Assembly (NCBI RefSeq): GCF_000378505.1
Contig: NZ_KB899993.1
Location: 1 to 64,000, forward strand
Source: Modicisalibacter luteus DSM 23508
GTDB lineage: Bacteria > Pseudomonadota > Gammaproteobacteria > Pseudomonadales > Halomonadaceae
Direction of reading: 5' to 3'
Length of the DNA stretch: 64,000 nt
Shown here: one piece after another, positions 38,243-47,725 of the stretch
How positions within the stretch are numbered: the stretch's first letter is position 1
Layout: each line of letters begins with the position of its first letter
The notes under the pieces: model-generated
Seen by the model: the letters and a program-made list of their open reading frames with translations, nothing else
Databases searched by the model: none
What the model was told of the DNA's origin: nothing
Program-made: the position numbers and the translations under genes

Positions 38243-39699
38243 ACCCCGAACTGCCTCATTCCTCGCTCGGCCAATTGCATTGCCTGCATCCGGCTCATTA
38301 CACCTTGGGCGCAATAGAGCAGGTAACGGCGGTCGCTAGGTAGCGTCTCTGCGCGCGACATCAATTCGAAGAAGGGAATCGCCAGCGGCTCGCCGCGGGG
38401 CAGTTCGAGCGGTTGGGCGTCGCGTTCGTCGGGGTGCCGGATGTCGATCACGGTGACATCGTCTGCCGCTATCAGCCCTTCAGGCGTGTCTATTTCCTGG
38501 ACTTGGGGCAAGGGCTTGGGCGAGTCCATTAACCGGTCGACACGCGTCACGGTCGAGTTTGCTACTGCATCATCGAGTACCGCGAAATCAAATGCTGTCT
38601 CGGCGCGCTCGATCTGAATCGCATGCGGGCGCACGTTGGGGCGTTTGGAGATCACACCACAGTATTCGGGCAACTGCTCGGCAAAGCGGTCAGTGCCGAT
38701 GAGTCGTGCATCGGTGATGATGGTTTGCTTGTCGCTGGCAATCAGGGGTCGCAGGATCGGCCTCTCGCTGACGGCGTCGATCAGGCTCAGGTTGGTGAGG
38801 CTCTGGCTGGAAACCTGCGCCAAGGCATCGCCGGTAACCAATGCCGGGATGCGCGCTCTGGCCGCTACTCGGTTGGCAGCACGCAGCATCATGCGCTTGA
38901 GCACCACGCCGGCCAGCCCGGCCGGTACGCTGCGCTGTATCTCGCTAACGATGGCCTCGAAGGGAACGCTAACGAAATTGACCCGGTGCGAAGCGCTGTA
39001 GCGTTGCCAGAGGTGATGAACGACTTCACGTACGCCTTTCTCGTGGGCCGGTCCGCCAAGATTGAAGAACAGGAAATGGGTCTTGAGCCCTCGGCGCAGC
39101 AGCCGCCAGGCAGCGACCGGCGAGTCGTAGCCGCCTGAGATCAATGCCAAGGCCTGGCCTTGAGTGCCTAGCGGGTAGCCGCCAAGCCCCGGCAGGCGCC
39201 GGGCAACCAAGATCAGTCGGTTACCCTTGAGCTCGATGCGCACCTCAACGTCAGGCTGCCTGAGATCTACCGTTGCCCCCTTGGCCGCGTTGAGCAGGGC
39301 ATGGCCCAAGTGACGTTCCAGATCCTCCGAAGTGAAGCCATGATGGCCACTTCGCTTGACCCGCACACGAAAGCGCCGGCCTGCCAGAGTGTCGCGCCAC
39401 AACGGTACCAGCCTAGCGGCGGTATCCTCGAAAGAGACGAAGGCATGGGTTTCCACCACCTGTACTTCATGGATACCGGAGATCCGGGTCAAGCCGGCTT
39501 CCAGCGCGTCGCGTGTGGGCGCATCGAGGATGTGACGTGGACGAACTTCCAGCGCATCCCAGCAGTCGGCCACACGGATGCCGGGAGAGAGGCCCTCAAG
39601 GGTGTTACGAACGTTAGTACGTAGGCAGCGCACCATCTCCTTACGTACGGGGCGAGACTTGATGGTGATTTCCGGAAATAGCTTGATTCGATATCGCAT
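38230..39699 (-). CDS. thiI: tRNA 4-thiouridine synthase ThiI with rhodanese domain
   Basis: A 489-residue sulfurtransferase for s4U8 in tRNA and for the thiamine thiazole. ATG 39699 is chosen because the protein then begins RYRIKLFPEITIKS as in E. coli ThiI; the longer frame adds 23 unrelated residues. The domains are an N-terminal ferredoxin-like domain, THUMP (about 60-165), the PP-loop SGGYDS (188-193) and a C-terminal rhodanese. The redox pair is present: Cys347 (EYCGVIS) and Cys463 (LYCAQG). It is convergent with, and overlaps by 13 bases, the hydrolase gene. Confidence 0.97.
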   Translation of the reverse strand: MRYRIKLFPEITIKSRPVRKEMVRCLRTNVRNTLEGLSPGIRVADCWDALEVRPRHILDAPTRDALEAGLTRISGIHEVQVVETHAFVSFEDTAARLVPLWRDTLAGRRFRVRVKRSGHHGFTSEDLERHLGHALLNAAKGATVDLRQPDVEVRIELKGNRLILVARRLPGLGGYPLGTQGQALALISGGYDSPVAAWRLLRRGLKTHFLFFNLGGPAHEKGVREVVHHLWQRYSASHRVNFVSVPFEAIVSEIQRSVPAGLAGVVLKRMMLRAANRVAARARIPALVTGDALAQVSSQSLTNLSLIDAVSERPILRPLIASDKQTIITDARLIGTDRFAEQLPEYCGVISKRPNVRPHAIQIERAETAFDFAVLDDAVANSTVTRVDRLMDSPKPLPQVQEIDTPEGLIAADDVTVIDIRHPDERDAQPLELPRGEPLAIPFFELMSRAETLPSDRRYLLYCAQGVMSRMQAMQLAERGMRQFGVYRA

Positions 39700-39776
39700 G
39701 CCGCTGAGGTCGGTGGCGGGTGGGCTCGTGATGGTAACAAGTCGAGTCCTATGCCTCCACGTGCCCACCCCAACCG

Positions 39777-40394
39777 CTACATCCCCAATTGGTGAAGAAA
39801 GCGCGGCAGGGCCGAAGAATCCAGCAGGATCGTGATGATCACACCCCCCAGTGCCCCGCCCAGGTGAGCTTCGTGTGCCAGGCCCCCGGCGCGGTGCGGG
39901 TCACGACGACGCATCGCATACATGGAGATCGCCACGAAACCAATGGCAAAGAAAATCGCCGGGATAGGGATGGCAAAGAAGATGTAGAGCATCTCGAAAG
40001 GCGCGTAGAGACAGAAGGCGAATACCAGGCCGCTGATTGCTCCCGAGGCACCGACTGCTGAATAGCGAGCGTTGCGATAATGGAAAAGCATCGAAAGGCC
40101 GTGTGCTGCCAGATCCGAGCCGAAATAGAGGATCAGGTAACCGATCGGGCCCAGCACGTACTCCAGCAGCGGGCCGAAGAAGTACAGCGTGAGCATGTTG
40201 ACCAGCAGGTGAGCGCCATTGACGTGAACGAAACCGGCGGTCGCCAGACGATATAATTGTCCTCGCCGAATGCGATCCGGGCGAAACGACAACTGCTCGA
40301 TGAGCTGCGGGCGTCGATGTAGCACGTACAAGCTGACGACCACATTGGCGATCAGCAACACCAAAGTAATCGGGGCTTGAGTCAGATCCAGCAT
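39777..40394 (-). CDS. Rhomboid family intramembrane serine protease
   Basis: A 205-residue membrane protein with six or so helices. The catalytic Ser117 lies in GASGAISG and His177 in EAHLGGALGG; FVHVNGAHLLVNM with the conserved His/Asn is on the second helix. Together they give a likely active Ser-His protease that cuts within membranes. ATG 40394 is chosen because GGAG lies about 6 bases upstream, inside a slightly longer frame from 40406. It is upstream of thiI on the same strand, 77 bases away, possibly co-transcribed. Substrate unknown. Confidence 0.9.
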   Translation of the reverse strand: MLDLTQAPITLVLLIANVVVSLYVLHRRPQLIEQLSFRPDRIRRGQLYRLATAGFVHVNGAHLLVNMLTLYFFGPLLEYVLGPIGYLILYFGSDLAAHGLSMLFHYRNARYSAVGASGAISGLVFAFCLYAPFEMLYIFFAIPIPAIFFAIGFVAISMYAMRRRDPHRAGGLAHEAHLGGALGGVIITILLDSSALPRFLHQLGM

Positions 40395-40564
40395 GTCAGT
40401 CTCCATTCAAGAGTGGGCTATCCATAGCGTCGATTATCTTCATCATGCCAGATGGCTACCGTGGTCGCCTTGCTGCTGCCTGAGTCAAAGGCTTGTCAGG
40501 CGGGCGTCGTGAGGTCAGGATGCAGGCGGTTTTCTACGACACCGACATCGACAGGAGTTACACC

Positions 40565-40843
40565 ATGCCCCAAGCAAGCGCACGCCACATTCTGGTGGAC
40601 AGCGAAGCAAAATGTGAAGAGCTCAAGAACGAGATCGAAAATGGACGCGATTTCGCAGAGGTCGCCAAGCAGCACTCTACCTGCCCGTCGGGGCGCAGTG
40701 GCGGCGATCTGGGTACGTTCAGCCAGGGCCAGATGGTGCCGGAGTTCGATCAGGTCGTGTTCAACGGTGATCTGAATACCGTCCACGGACCGATCAAGAC
40801 CCAGTTCGGCTATCATCTGCTGGAAATCACCCAGCGGTCGTAA
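40565..40843 (+). CDS. ppiC: Parvulin-type peptidyl-prolyl isomerase
   Basis: A 92-residue cytoplasmic parvulin, nearly the same length as E. coli PpiC. ARHILVDSEAKCEELK, the active-site Cys in STCPSGRSGGDLG, FSQGQMVPEFD and the closing QFGYHLLEI are the expected blocks. It speeds cis-trans isomerisation before proline. ATG 40565 follows AGGAG (40553-40557) at good spacing; an earlier in-frame ATG at 40493 has no ribosome site. It is monocistronic, with a terminator just after. Confidence 0.95.
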   Translation: MPQASARHILVDSEAKCEELKNEIENGRDFAEVAKQHSTCPSGRSGGDLGTFSQGQMVPEFDQVVFNGDLNTVHGPIKTQFGYHLLEITQRS

Positions 40844-40857
40844 TGCCTGGCTCAACC

Positions 40858-40897
40858 AAGAAGCCGCATGTGGAATGCTCCGCATGCGGCTTCTTGC
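40858..40897 (+). terminator. Terminator after ppiC
   Basis: AAGAAGCCGCATG (40858-40870) pairs with CATGCGGCTTCTT (40883-40895), a perfect 13-bp stem. The U-tract is short, but the long stem and A-rich start suggest function on both strands. Confidence 0.75.
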
Positions 40898-41125
40898 GTT
40901 ATGCACCTCGCCAGTTGGACGCAATCCCGTGAACGAACCATGCTGGGTTGGTGGCGTAGTGTTGGATGTCCTTGGATAGGCAGTGTCCGAGGTAGGAGGA
41001 GTGCCGGTAGGCGAAGCTCAAGCAACTTACCAAGAATGATCGCCGATGACGGACGAGTACACGATCGTGAGTGACAAGCTGCCAGCAGATCGTGACTCAG
41101 AACAATCATGATGCGAGGTTGCCAT

Positions 41126-42736
41126 ATGGAACAGCTAGCCAAGCGCCTTGGGCTGCGTACCGATCCGACCATTTTTTTCGTGTCGGCCGGGTGCATGATC
41201 GTTTTTCTGATTGCTCTATTGGTGGCACCCGAGCAAATTCGCGATATTTTCGCCAGTGGCCGGTCTTGGGTCGTCACCAATCTCGGCTGGTTCTTCATCT
41301 TTGGCGTGAATTCCTGGCTGCTCTTCTTGCTTTGGATAGCCATGAGTCGGCATGGCCGGATTCGCTTGGGCGGTCAGGATGCCAAACCTGCATACAGTAA
41401 CCTTTCGTGGTTCACTATGCTGTTTGCCGGTGGGATCGGGACTGTGCTGATGTTCTGGGGCGTTGCCGAGCCCATCTCTCATTTCTCCAATCCGCCGTAC
41501 GATGGTGTCGAACCCTATACGGTCGAGGCAGCCCGGGATGCAATGGGGTTCTCGATCTATCATCTGGGGCTGCACACCTGGACGATCTTTACACTGCCCG
41601 GGCTGGCCTTCGCTTATTTCATTTACCGCTATGAACTGCCGGTTCGTGTCAGTTCGGTGTTTTATCCGCTCCTGCATGATCGAATTTACGGCCCCATAGG
41701 GAAGACCATCGATATCTTCGCCGTACTGGGCACTTTGTTCGGTGTTGCGGTGTCGGTCGGGCTTGGCACATCGCAGATCAATGCCGGGCTGACAGAGCTC
41801 ACCGGTGTTGCCGACTCGGTGACGTCCAAGGTAATCATCATCGCCATTCTTACCGGCATTGCCGTCACTTCGATCGTGGTGGGCCTCGATAAAGGTGTGA
41901 GGCGGTTATCCAACATCAATATCGGTATGGCTACGGCGTTGATGGTCTTCGTGCTGATTACCGGGTCGACGGTTTTCCTATTGAGAGGCATCGTCGAGAC
42001 AGTGGCTATTTACGGCTCCAACCTCGTCCCAATGGCGTTCTGGAACGACATGCTCGCGCAATACACATCGGAGAATGGGGGCTGGGGCTGGCAGGGAAAC
42101 TGGACAGTCTTCTACTGGACCTGGACCGTGTCTTGGTCGCCATTCATCGGGATTTTTGTTGCGCGCATATCGAAAGGACGAACCATCCGGCAGTTTGTGC
42201 TCGGCGTCCTGTTCGCCCCGTCAATGTTCACGTTGATCTGGTTCGCGATCTTCGGCTGGTCCGCCATGGAAATTGATGGCATAGGGGCGCAAGCACGCGC
42301 CGCCCTCGGTGAGCAGGCGGGTGTGCTATCAGAGGCAGTGGAAGAAAGTGTGCCGTTGGCGATGTTCGCGTTCTTTGAGCACTTTCCCTTAACGACCCTT
42401 GTTCAGGGCCTGGCGGTCGTCATAGTGGCGATTTTCTTTGCGACCTCGTCGGATTCCGCCTCACTGGTCGTCGACATGCTATGTACCGGCGATGCCGACC
42501 CCGGCCCCGTACGTCAGCGAGTGTTCTGGGGCGTTTCCGAAGGCGTGGTGGCCGCCATGCTCATCGTGCTGGCGGGCGAGGCCGGGCTCAATGCACTACA
42601 GCAGGTCATCACGGTGCTCGGTCTTCCTATCTTCCTTCTGGTGTTCGCGATGGTCTTTGCTCTGTTACGCGCTCTGAAGAGCGAAAGTATCAGCAAGCCC
42701 AAGGTAGGTGACCCTCCCAGCGTAGGCGAACTATAG
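41126..42736 (+). CDS. BCCT family transporter (betaine/choline/carnitine type)
   Basis: A 536-residue carrier with about 12 membrane helices. The family hallmark, WTVFYWTWTVSWSPFIGIF in the eighth helix region with the following ARISKGRTIRQF (together residues about 330-360), is present, as is the glycine-rich MLFAGGIGTVLMFWGVAEP. BCCT carriers import glycine betaine or related compounds with sodium, a central osmoadaptation route in halophiles. ATG 41126 is preferred to 41108 because GCGAGG sits upstream of it. The C-terminal tail is short, so osmosensing by a long basic tail as in BetP is unlikely. The ligand is not determined. Confidence 0.95.
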   Translation: MEQLAKRLGLRTDPTIFFVSAGCMIVFLIALLVAPEQIRDIFASGRSWVVTNLGWFFIFGVNSWLLFLLWIAMSRHGRIRLGGQDAKPAYSNLSWFTMLFAGGIGTVLMFWGVAEPISHFSNPPYDGVEPYTVEAARDAMGFSIYHLGLHTWTIFTLPGLAFAYFIYRYELPVRVSSVFYPLLHDRIYGPIGKTIDIFAVLGTLFGVAVSVGLGTSQINAGLTELTGVADSVTSKVIIIAILTGIAVTSIVVGLDKGVRRLSNINIGMATALMVFVLITGSTVFLLRGIVETVAIYGSNLVPMAFWNDMLAQYTSENGGWGWQGNWTVFYWTWTVSWSPFIGIFVARISKGRTIRQFVLGVLFAPSMFTLIWFAIFGWSAMEIDGIGAQARAALGEQAGVLSEAVEESVPLAMFAFFEHFPLTTLVQGLAVVIVAIFFATSSDSASLVVDMLCTGDADPGPVRQRVFWGVSEGVVAAMLIVLAGEAGLNALQQVITVLGLPIFLLVFAMVFALLRALKSESISKPKVGDPPSVGEL

Positions 42737-42810
42737 GAAGCGGCTCTGGCCAAAACGTAATGGATGCGGGCCCGGATAAGCAGGATTGGGCTTCGCCTCC
42801 TTCCTGTTCG

Positions 42811-42837
42811 TTGTGCGTCGCCGGTAACGCGTATACT
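42811..42837 (+). promoter_or_regulatory. Possible sigma-70 promoter of the phospholipase-D-like gene
   Basis: TTGTGC (42811-42816) and TATACT (42832-42837) are spaced 15 bases apart, 40 bases before the GTG start. The -10 is good and the spacing slightly short. Its position supports the GTG at 42878 over an in-frame upstream codon at 42764, which would lie before the promoter. Confidence 0.4.
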
Positions 42838-42877
42838 GCGCACCATCAGCGACTACGTTAACGACAGGAGCCTAACA

Positions 42878-44347
42878 GTGACGAGATGGAAAACACCGGA
42901 CAGGCCCGCGGTGAAACGGCGGAAACGGTTTTACCCTTGGCTGCTCGTGTTGCTCGTCGCGTATCTCGGCATGGCTATCTATCAATCCTTCAAGCCCTTG
43001 CCCGACGGTATTAGTGTCGCCTCGCCGTTGTTGCCGGTATCCGACGTGGCGTTCTTAGCCGATGTCACTTATCTCGACGCCGAGGGCAATCGGCAGTCCG
43101 AGCAGGCCATCTTTGACGAGATGCTGCGTCTGATCAATCAGGCCAAGCGCCTGGTAGTGTTGGATATGTTCCTGTTCAACGACTTCGCTGGCGAAGCAAA
43201 CGGCGACTACCGGCCGCTGTCGGCACAGCTCGCCCGGGCCCTGATCGAGCGCAAGGCACAGATGCCGGGGCTGGAGGCAGTGGTCATCACCGACCCACTC
43301 AATACGATGTACGGTGGACTTACGCTAGAGCATTTAACCGCACTACGGGCGGCAGGCGTAAAGCTGATCGTCACCGATCTTACCGAGTTGCGCGCCTCCA
43401 ATCCGACCTGGTCGGGGCTGTGGTACTGGTGCTGTCAGTGGCTGAGCAACACCGCGGAAGGTGGCTGGCTGGACAACCGGCTGGGGCCTGGGCAGGTGAC
43501 CTTACGCAGCTACCTGGCCATGGCCAACTTCAAGGCCAACCATCGCAAGACGCTGGTTGCCGATGCTGGTGAGGATTGGGTGGGAGTGGTGACCTCGGCC
43601 AACCCGCACGACGCCAGTAGCATGCATGGCAACGTGGCCCTGCGTTTCCAAGGCCCGGCCGTGGCAGAACTGCTCGAAAGTGAGCGTGCCGTGGCGCATC
43701 TGTCTGGCGATGATATCGATTTCGATCCGCTGCAGTTGAAGGGGGCGGTGGCTCCCGGAGGGCCGCGCCTGCAACTGCTGACCGAAGGTAAGATCGGCGA
43801 TGCACTGGTCATCGCCGTGCAGAGTGCCGAGCCCGGCGACCGCATCGATATCGCTACGTTTTATCTGGCGCATCGTGACCTGGTTGACGCGTTGAAGAGT
43901 GCCCAGGCGCGTGGCGTGCAGGTGAGGGTTTTGCTCGATCCTAACAAGGATGCCTTCGGCTTCGAGAAGTCCGGCATCCCTAACCGGCCGGTGGCGGCCG
44001 AATTGCATGAGGCGGGGATTCCGGTGCGTTGGTGTGCGACCAACGGTGAACAGTGTCACGCCAAGGTGTTGCTGAAACGCTCTCTCAGTGGGGACGCAGT
44101 GCTTCATCTCGGCTCGGCCAACTTCACGCGGCGCAATCTCGATGACCTGAATCTGGAAACCAACGTCCGCCTTGTCGCTTCGAAGGAAACGCCAGCCATT
44201 GCCGATGCCACGCGATGGTTCGATCGCTATTGGCACAACGCGGAGGGACAGCGCCTGAGCGTGCCTTATCCTACCTATGCCGACGTGTCGCGCTGGCGTT
44301 ACTGGCAGTACCGATTGATGGAGGCTACGGGTCTGTCGACGTTCTGA
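42878..44347 (+). CDS. Phospholipase D-like membrane-anchored protein
   Basis: A 489-residue protein with an N-terminal membrane anchor (about 19-36: FYPWLLVLLVAYLGMAIY) and two phospholipase D domains. HKD1 is complete: HRKTLVAD from His222. HKD2 has HAKVLLKR from His394 followed by GSANFTRRNL, the usual form in cardiolipin-synthase-like and nuclease members. The GTG start is set by AGGAG (42866-42870). It could be a cardiolipin-type synthase or a nuclease/phospholipase facing the periplasm; the sequence does not decide. It is convergent with a serine hydrolase gene only 3 bases away. Confidence 0.85.
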   Translation: MTRWKTPDRPAVKRRKRFYPWLLVLLVAYLGMAIYQSFKPLPDGISVASPLLPVSDVAFLADVTYLDAEGNRQSEQAIFDEMLRLINQAKRLVVLDMFLFNDFAGEANGDYRPLSAQLARALIERKAQMPGLEAVVITDPLNTMYGGLTLEHLTALRAAGVKLIVTDLTELRASNPTWSGLWYWCCQWLSNTAEGGWLDNRLGPGQVTLRSYLAMANFKANHRKTLVADAGEDWVGVVTSANPHDASSMHGNVALRFQGPAVAELLESERAVAHLSGDDIDFDPLQLKGAVAPGGPRLQLLTEGKIGDALVIAVQSAEPGDRIDIATFYLAHRDLVDALKSAQARGVQVRVLLDPNKDAFGFEKSGIPNRPVAAELHEAGIPVRWCATNGEQCHAKVLLKRSLSGDAVLHLGSANFTRRNLDDLNLETNVRLVASKETPAIADATRWFDRYWHNAEGQRLSVPYPTYADVSRWRYWQYRLMEATGLSTF

Positions 44348-44350
44348 CAG

Positions 44351-45421
44351 CTAGCTTTCCGCAGAGCGGGTTTCCTGCGCAGCCGGAATCAATACCTCGG
44401 CAACGATGGCTTCCAGGGCTTTCAGGTAGCTTTGTCCTGGCGACGGTGGGTTAGGGTTGGATGTCATCACTACGCTCAGGCCAAGGTCAGGAATGACATA
44501 AAGCATTTGCCCGGCGTAGCCCCAGCCGTAGTAGACGTCCTCGCCAGCCAACTCGGTAATGAACCAGCCATAACCGTACTGATCGAAGTTGAACACCGAT
44601 CGTGTACGCGGTGTCCACGAGGCCTCGATCCAATCCCGATCCAGGATGCGCTTGCCATCGATGGTTCCGCCTTGGCGATACATCTCGCCGAACCTGAGAA
44701 TCGCGAGTGGGGACAGCGCCATCTGGTTGCCTCCCATGTAGATGCCCTGGGGATCCTGGGTCCAGGGCGGGATGGCGATATTCAATGGCTCGCCCAGCCA
44801 ATCCTGGGCCAAGGCGTGGGTGTCGCGGCCGGTGGCAACCGTCAGCGCCGCGGACAACAGATGTGTGTTACCGGTGGAGTAGAGCATCTGTCCGCCGGGG
44901 TCGGCGACGAAGGGGCGTGTCAGTACGTAGTTCACCCAATTGTCGCTGGCCACCCAGGCACTGTAGTTCGGTCCCGAGGTGCGCTCCAGACCGGCCTGCA
45001 TGGATAGTAGGTGTCCTACTGTGATGTTATCGGTGCCCGGACTGGCATCGTCGGGCACGCGCTGCCCCAGCAACTCGACGATCGGTTGGTCGACGCTCTC
45101 GATTACGTCTCGCTGGATGGCAGTCCCGACCATGGCGGACATGACGCTTTTCGCCAGCGATTTGATGTTGGTGGGCTCGCTCAGGCTTTCTCCTTCGGCG
45201 GTATATTCGATGACATTCTCGCCGTGATGAGCCACCAACAGGCTGTGCAACCGTGGCAGCGACGCCGCTCGCGACACGGCGTCATCAAGGGCGGCGGAGG
45301 GCAGGCTGGAGACCTTGTCGCCACTCTGACCCCAGACAGGCGACGCGGTCAGCATCCCCCCGGCCAGCAGACACAATAAGGTTTTACTATAAGGGAACAG
45401 ACGATACGAAATGGCGAGCAT
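44351..45421 (-). CDS. Serine hydrolase (class C beta-lactamase-like)
   Basis: A 356-residue exported protein. The signal peptide (about 1-31) ends near VWG-QSG. The Ser-x-x-Lys motif SLAK (Ser88, Lys91) is followed by HLLSMQAGLE and YSTGNTHLL, typical for the penicillin-binding-protein-like hydrolase fold, with GYGW and a GWGYAGQMLYV block near the end that replaces the KTG triad (HxG-like position). Such proteins are mostly esterases or peptidases rather than true beta-lactamases. ATG 45421 follows AAGGAAG; the longer frame adds 26 residues before the signal. Confidence 0.88.
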   Translation of the reverse strand: MLAISYRLFPYSKTLLCLLAGGMLTASPVWGQSGDKVSSLPSAALDDAVSRAASLPRLHSLLVAHHGENVIEYTAEGESLSEPTNIKSLAKSVMSAMVGTAIQRDVIESVDQPIVELLGQRVPDDASPGTDNITVGHLLSMQAGLERTSGPNYSAWVASDNWVNYVLTRPFVADPGGQMLYSTGNTHLLSAALTVATGRDTHALAQDWLGEPLNIAIPPWTQDPQGIYMGGNQMALSPLAILRFGEMYRQGGTIDGKRILDRDWIEASWTPRTRSVFNFDQYGYGWFITELAGEDVYYGWGYAGQMLYVIPDLGLSVVMTSNPNPPSPGQSYLKALEAIVAEVLIPAAQETRSAES

Positions 45422-45516
45422 GGTGCTTCCTTTGCTGGCGAACCTTTCATCCCAACGCGGTCCAACGACTTGAGGCCGTAATCGCGGCCATCCTGACATT
45501 AAGGGTAGGAGTACTG

Positions 45517-45981
45517 ATGCTTGATGCCATTCAGCAGTTTTTCAATCGTACCCTGGCGCCTCAGGACGACGCGCAACGCGTCCTAACGTTGGAACTGGCA
45601 ACCGCTGCCCTGCTGTGCGAGGTAGTGCGGGCCGACTACCAGACCGGGGCGTCAGAGATCGATGCGCTGCGCAACATGCTTCAAACACGCTTTGCCCTGG
45701 ACCGTGCTGCAGTCGACGAATTAATGGACCTTGCCGCCGAGGAGGCCGAGCAGGCCGTAGATCATTTCCAGTTCGTGCGTCTGGTCAACGAGCATTACGA
45801 CTATGCCGACAAGGTGGAACTGGTCGAATTGATGTGGCGCCTCGCCTACGCTGATGACGCACTGGATGCGCTTGAGGAGCATCGCATCCGTAAGCTGGCC
45901 GACCTGCTCTTCGTACGTCATAGCGACTTCATCCGTACCAAGTTGCGTGTCCAGGAAGGGCGCGACGGAGCGGGCGTATGA
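45517..45981 (+). CDS. TerB-like (tellurite resistance protein B family) protein
   Basis: A 154-residue helical protein of the TerB/DjlA-N family: two pseudo-repeats, LLCEVVRADYQTGASEIDAL and LMWRLAYADDALDALEEHRI (20 residues each), hold the Asp/Glu clusters that bind divalent metal in TerB. ATG 45517 follows TAGGAG; the upstream open frame is a shadow of the serine hydrolase on the other strand. It overlaps the next gene by 4 bases (ATGA). No other ter gene is present, so a tellurite role is not implied. Confidence 0.85.
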   Translation: MLDAIQQFFNRTLAPQDDAQRVLTLELATAALLCEVVRADYQTGASEIDALRNMLQTRFALDRAAVDELMDLAAEEAEQAVDHFQFVRLVNEHYDYADKVELVELMWRLAYADDALDALEEHRIRKLADLLFVRHSDFIRTKLRVQEGRDGAGV

Positions 45982-46925
45982 GCTGGAAGGGACTTACCTT
46001 GGGCCGGCGCGACGTGCTGTACGGCCTGGCCAGCAGCGGTGCTGCGGTGGCATTGGGCTGGTCACCGTTCCTGCGGGCGCAGCCGGGAGAGCGCGAAAAG
46101 CCTTTGATGAAGCCGATCCCTGCCACAGGGGAGCGGATTCCGGCGGTCGGCATGGGCACCTGGATCACCTTCAACGTAGGAGAGCTAGAGGCCATGCGGG
46201 CCCAGCGCGCCGAGATCGTCGCCGAGCTGTTCGCGCAGGGTGGACGTATCATCGATTCGTCGCCCATGTACGGCACGTCGGAATCCGTGGTCGGGTATTG
46301 CCTGGAGAAGCTTGGCGAGCCAGACGATCTGTTTGCGGCAACCAAGGTCTGGACGCGCATGGCGGATGACGGTGCTGCCCAGATGGCTGAGTCGCGTCGG
46401 CTGTGGGGTGTCGAGACATTCGCTCTGATGCAGGTGCATAACCTGGTCGACTGGCGTACCCACTTGCCACAATTGCTGGACGACAAGGCGCAGGGCCGTA
46501 TTCGTTATGTCGGGGTGACGACCTCGCACGGACGCCGTCACGATGAGCTTATGTCGATCATGCGCAACGAGCCCATCGACTTCGTGCAATTGACTTACAA
46601 CATTCTGGACCGTGAGCCCGAAGATACCCTCTTGCCTCTGGCCAGGGAGCGTGGCATTGCGGTCATCGCCAATCGCCCGTTTCGCCAGAAGCGGTTAATA
46701 GAACGTTATCAGGACAAGCCGCTGCCGGATTGGGCAGACGAGATTGACTGCGCGAACTGGCCGCAATTCCTTCTCAAGTTCATCGTTTCGCACCCGGACG
46801 TGACTTGCACGATTCCTGCCACCACCCGGGTCGATCATATGCGTGAAGACACCGGAGCGATGTATGGTCGACAGCCTGATCAAGCGATGCGAGAACGGAT
46901 GGTCCGTTACGTCGAGCAAATCTAG
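45978..46925 (+). CDS. Tat-exported aldo/keto reductase
   Basis: A 315-residue protein. LGRRDVLYG (8-16) and the hydrophobic stretch after it form a twin-arginine signal, predicting export of a folded, cofactor-loaded enzyme. The rest is an AKR TIM barrel with the tetrad Asp93, Tyr98, Lys123 and His154. Periplasmic AKRs with Tat signals are an uncommon but recurrent subgroup whose substrates are unknown. It is translationally coupled to the TerB-like gene. The C-terminal NADPH-binding loop (TIPATTRVDHMRED) is present. Confidence 0.88.
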   Translation: MSWKGLTLGRRDVLYGLASSGAAVALGWSPFLRAQPGEREKPLMKPIPATGERIPAVGMGTWITFNVGELEAMRAQRAEIVAELFAQGGRIIDSSPMYGTSESVVGYCLEKLGEPDDLFAATKVWTRMADDGAAQMAESRRLWGVETFALMQVHNLVDWRTHLPQLLDDKAQGRIRYVGVTTSHGRRHDELMSIMRNEPIDFVQLTYNILDREPEDTLLPLARERGIAVIANRPFRQKRLIERYQDKPLPDWADEIDCANWPQFLLKFIVSHPDVTCTIPATTRVDHMREDTGAMYGRQPDQAMRERMVRYVEQI

Positions 46926-47080
46926 GTTCTATCTGTGAAGTGCCCACGCTTGTCCAGACAGCGTTGCTAATCGATTCGTAGGCGAGTCCGACCAATGCTC
47001 ATCATGCTGTGTAAACTCGTTTTATCGCCGAAATTTTTCTCGTCTGGCTATCGTTAGCCGACAGAATCTAGGTCTGCGTC

Positions 47081-47722
47081 ATGCTGCCATATTCCATCGA
47101 AATCCTGTTCGCTATCTTCGCGCAGTTCAATCAGGCGGTATGGCCGGTTCAACTGGGCTTTTACGTGCTTGCTCTGGCTGCAGCCGTCATGGTCTTCAGA
47201 CGGCCAGATAGCGTCACCACTTCCCGTTTGATGAATGGAGTTCTGGCGCTGGCCTGGGCCTGGACGGGGGTCGGCTTTCATCTGGTGCATTTTGCCCCGT
47301 TCAATTTCGCAGCACCGTACTATGCCGTCATGTTCGTGAGTCAGGCTGTGCTGTTCACCATTGCCACCGCCAAGGCGCGACCGCGTTACCGAGCGGCCCG
47401 CGACATGCCGAGCATGCTTGGTCTGGGAGTGCTGAGTTATGCCTTGTTTGGCTATCCATTGGTCGATCTAGCGATGGGGCAAACGTGGCAGAGTCTGCGT
47501 TACTTTCCCATGGCGCCGGGGGCGACACTGCTGTTTACCTTGGGGGGGCTGTTGATGGGCTCGGGTCGCTACACGTACCTGCTGTTCTTCATCCCCGTGG
47601 GGTGGGGGCTGATTGCCGGTGTGCTGGCATGGTGGCTAGGGTTGGTGCAGGACATTGTGCTTCCTGTGGCCAGCATGCTGTGCCTGGCGCTTTTTGCATG
47701 GCGCCAGCAGCACCGGAATTGA
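47081..47722 (+). CDS. DUF6064-like integral membrane protein
   Basis: A 213-residue protein with about six membrane helices and few charged residues. It starts MLPYSIEILFAIFAQFNQAVWP, and the middle has FHLVHFAPFNFAAPYYAVMFV (both stretches are conserved in DUF6064 proteins). No function is known for the family. It stands alone after a 155-bp gap and is convergent with the BrkB gene, stops being 3 bases apart. Confidence 0.78.
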   Translation: MLPYSIEILFAIFAQFNQAVWPVQLGFYVLALAAAVMVFRRPDSVTTSRLMNGVLALAWAWTGVGFHLVHFAPFNFAAPYYAVMFVSQAVLFTIATAKARPRYRAARDMPSMLGLGVLSYALFGYPLVDLAMGQTWQSLRYFPMAPGATLLFTLGGLLMGSGRYTYLLFFIPVGWGLIAGVLAWWLGLVQDIVLPVASMLCLALFAWRQQHRN

Positions 47723-47725
47723 ATG

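Noticed and set aside
45517-45981. Tellurite resistance operon
   Set aside because: Only a TerB-like gene is present, with no terA, terC, terD, terZ or tehAB.
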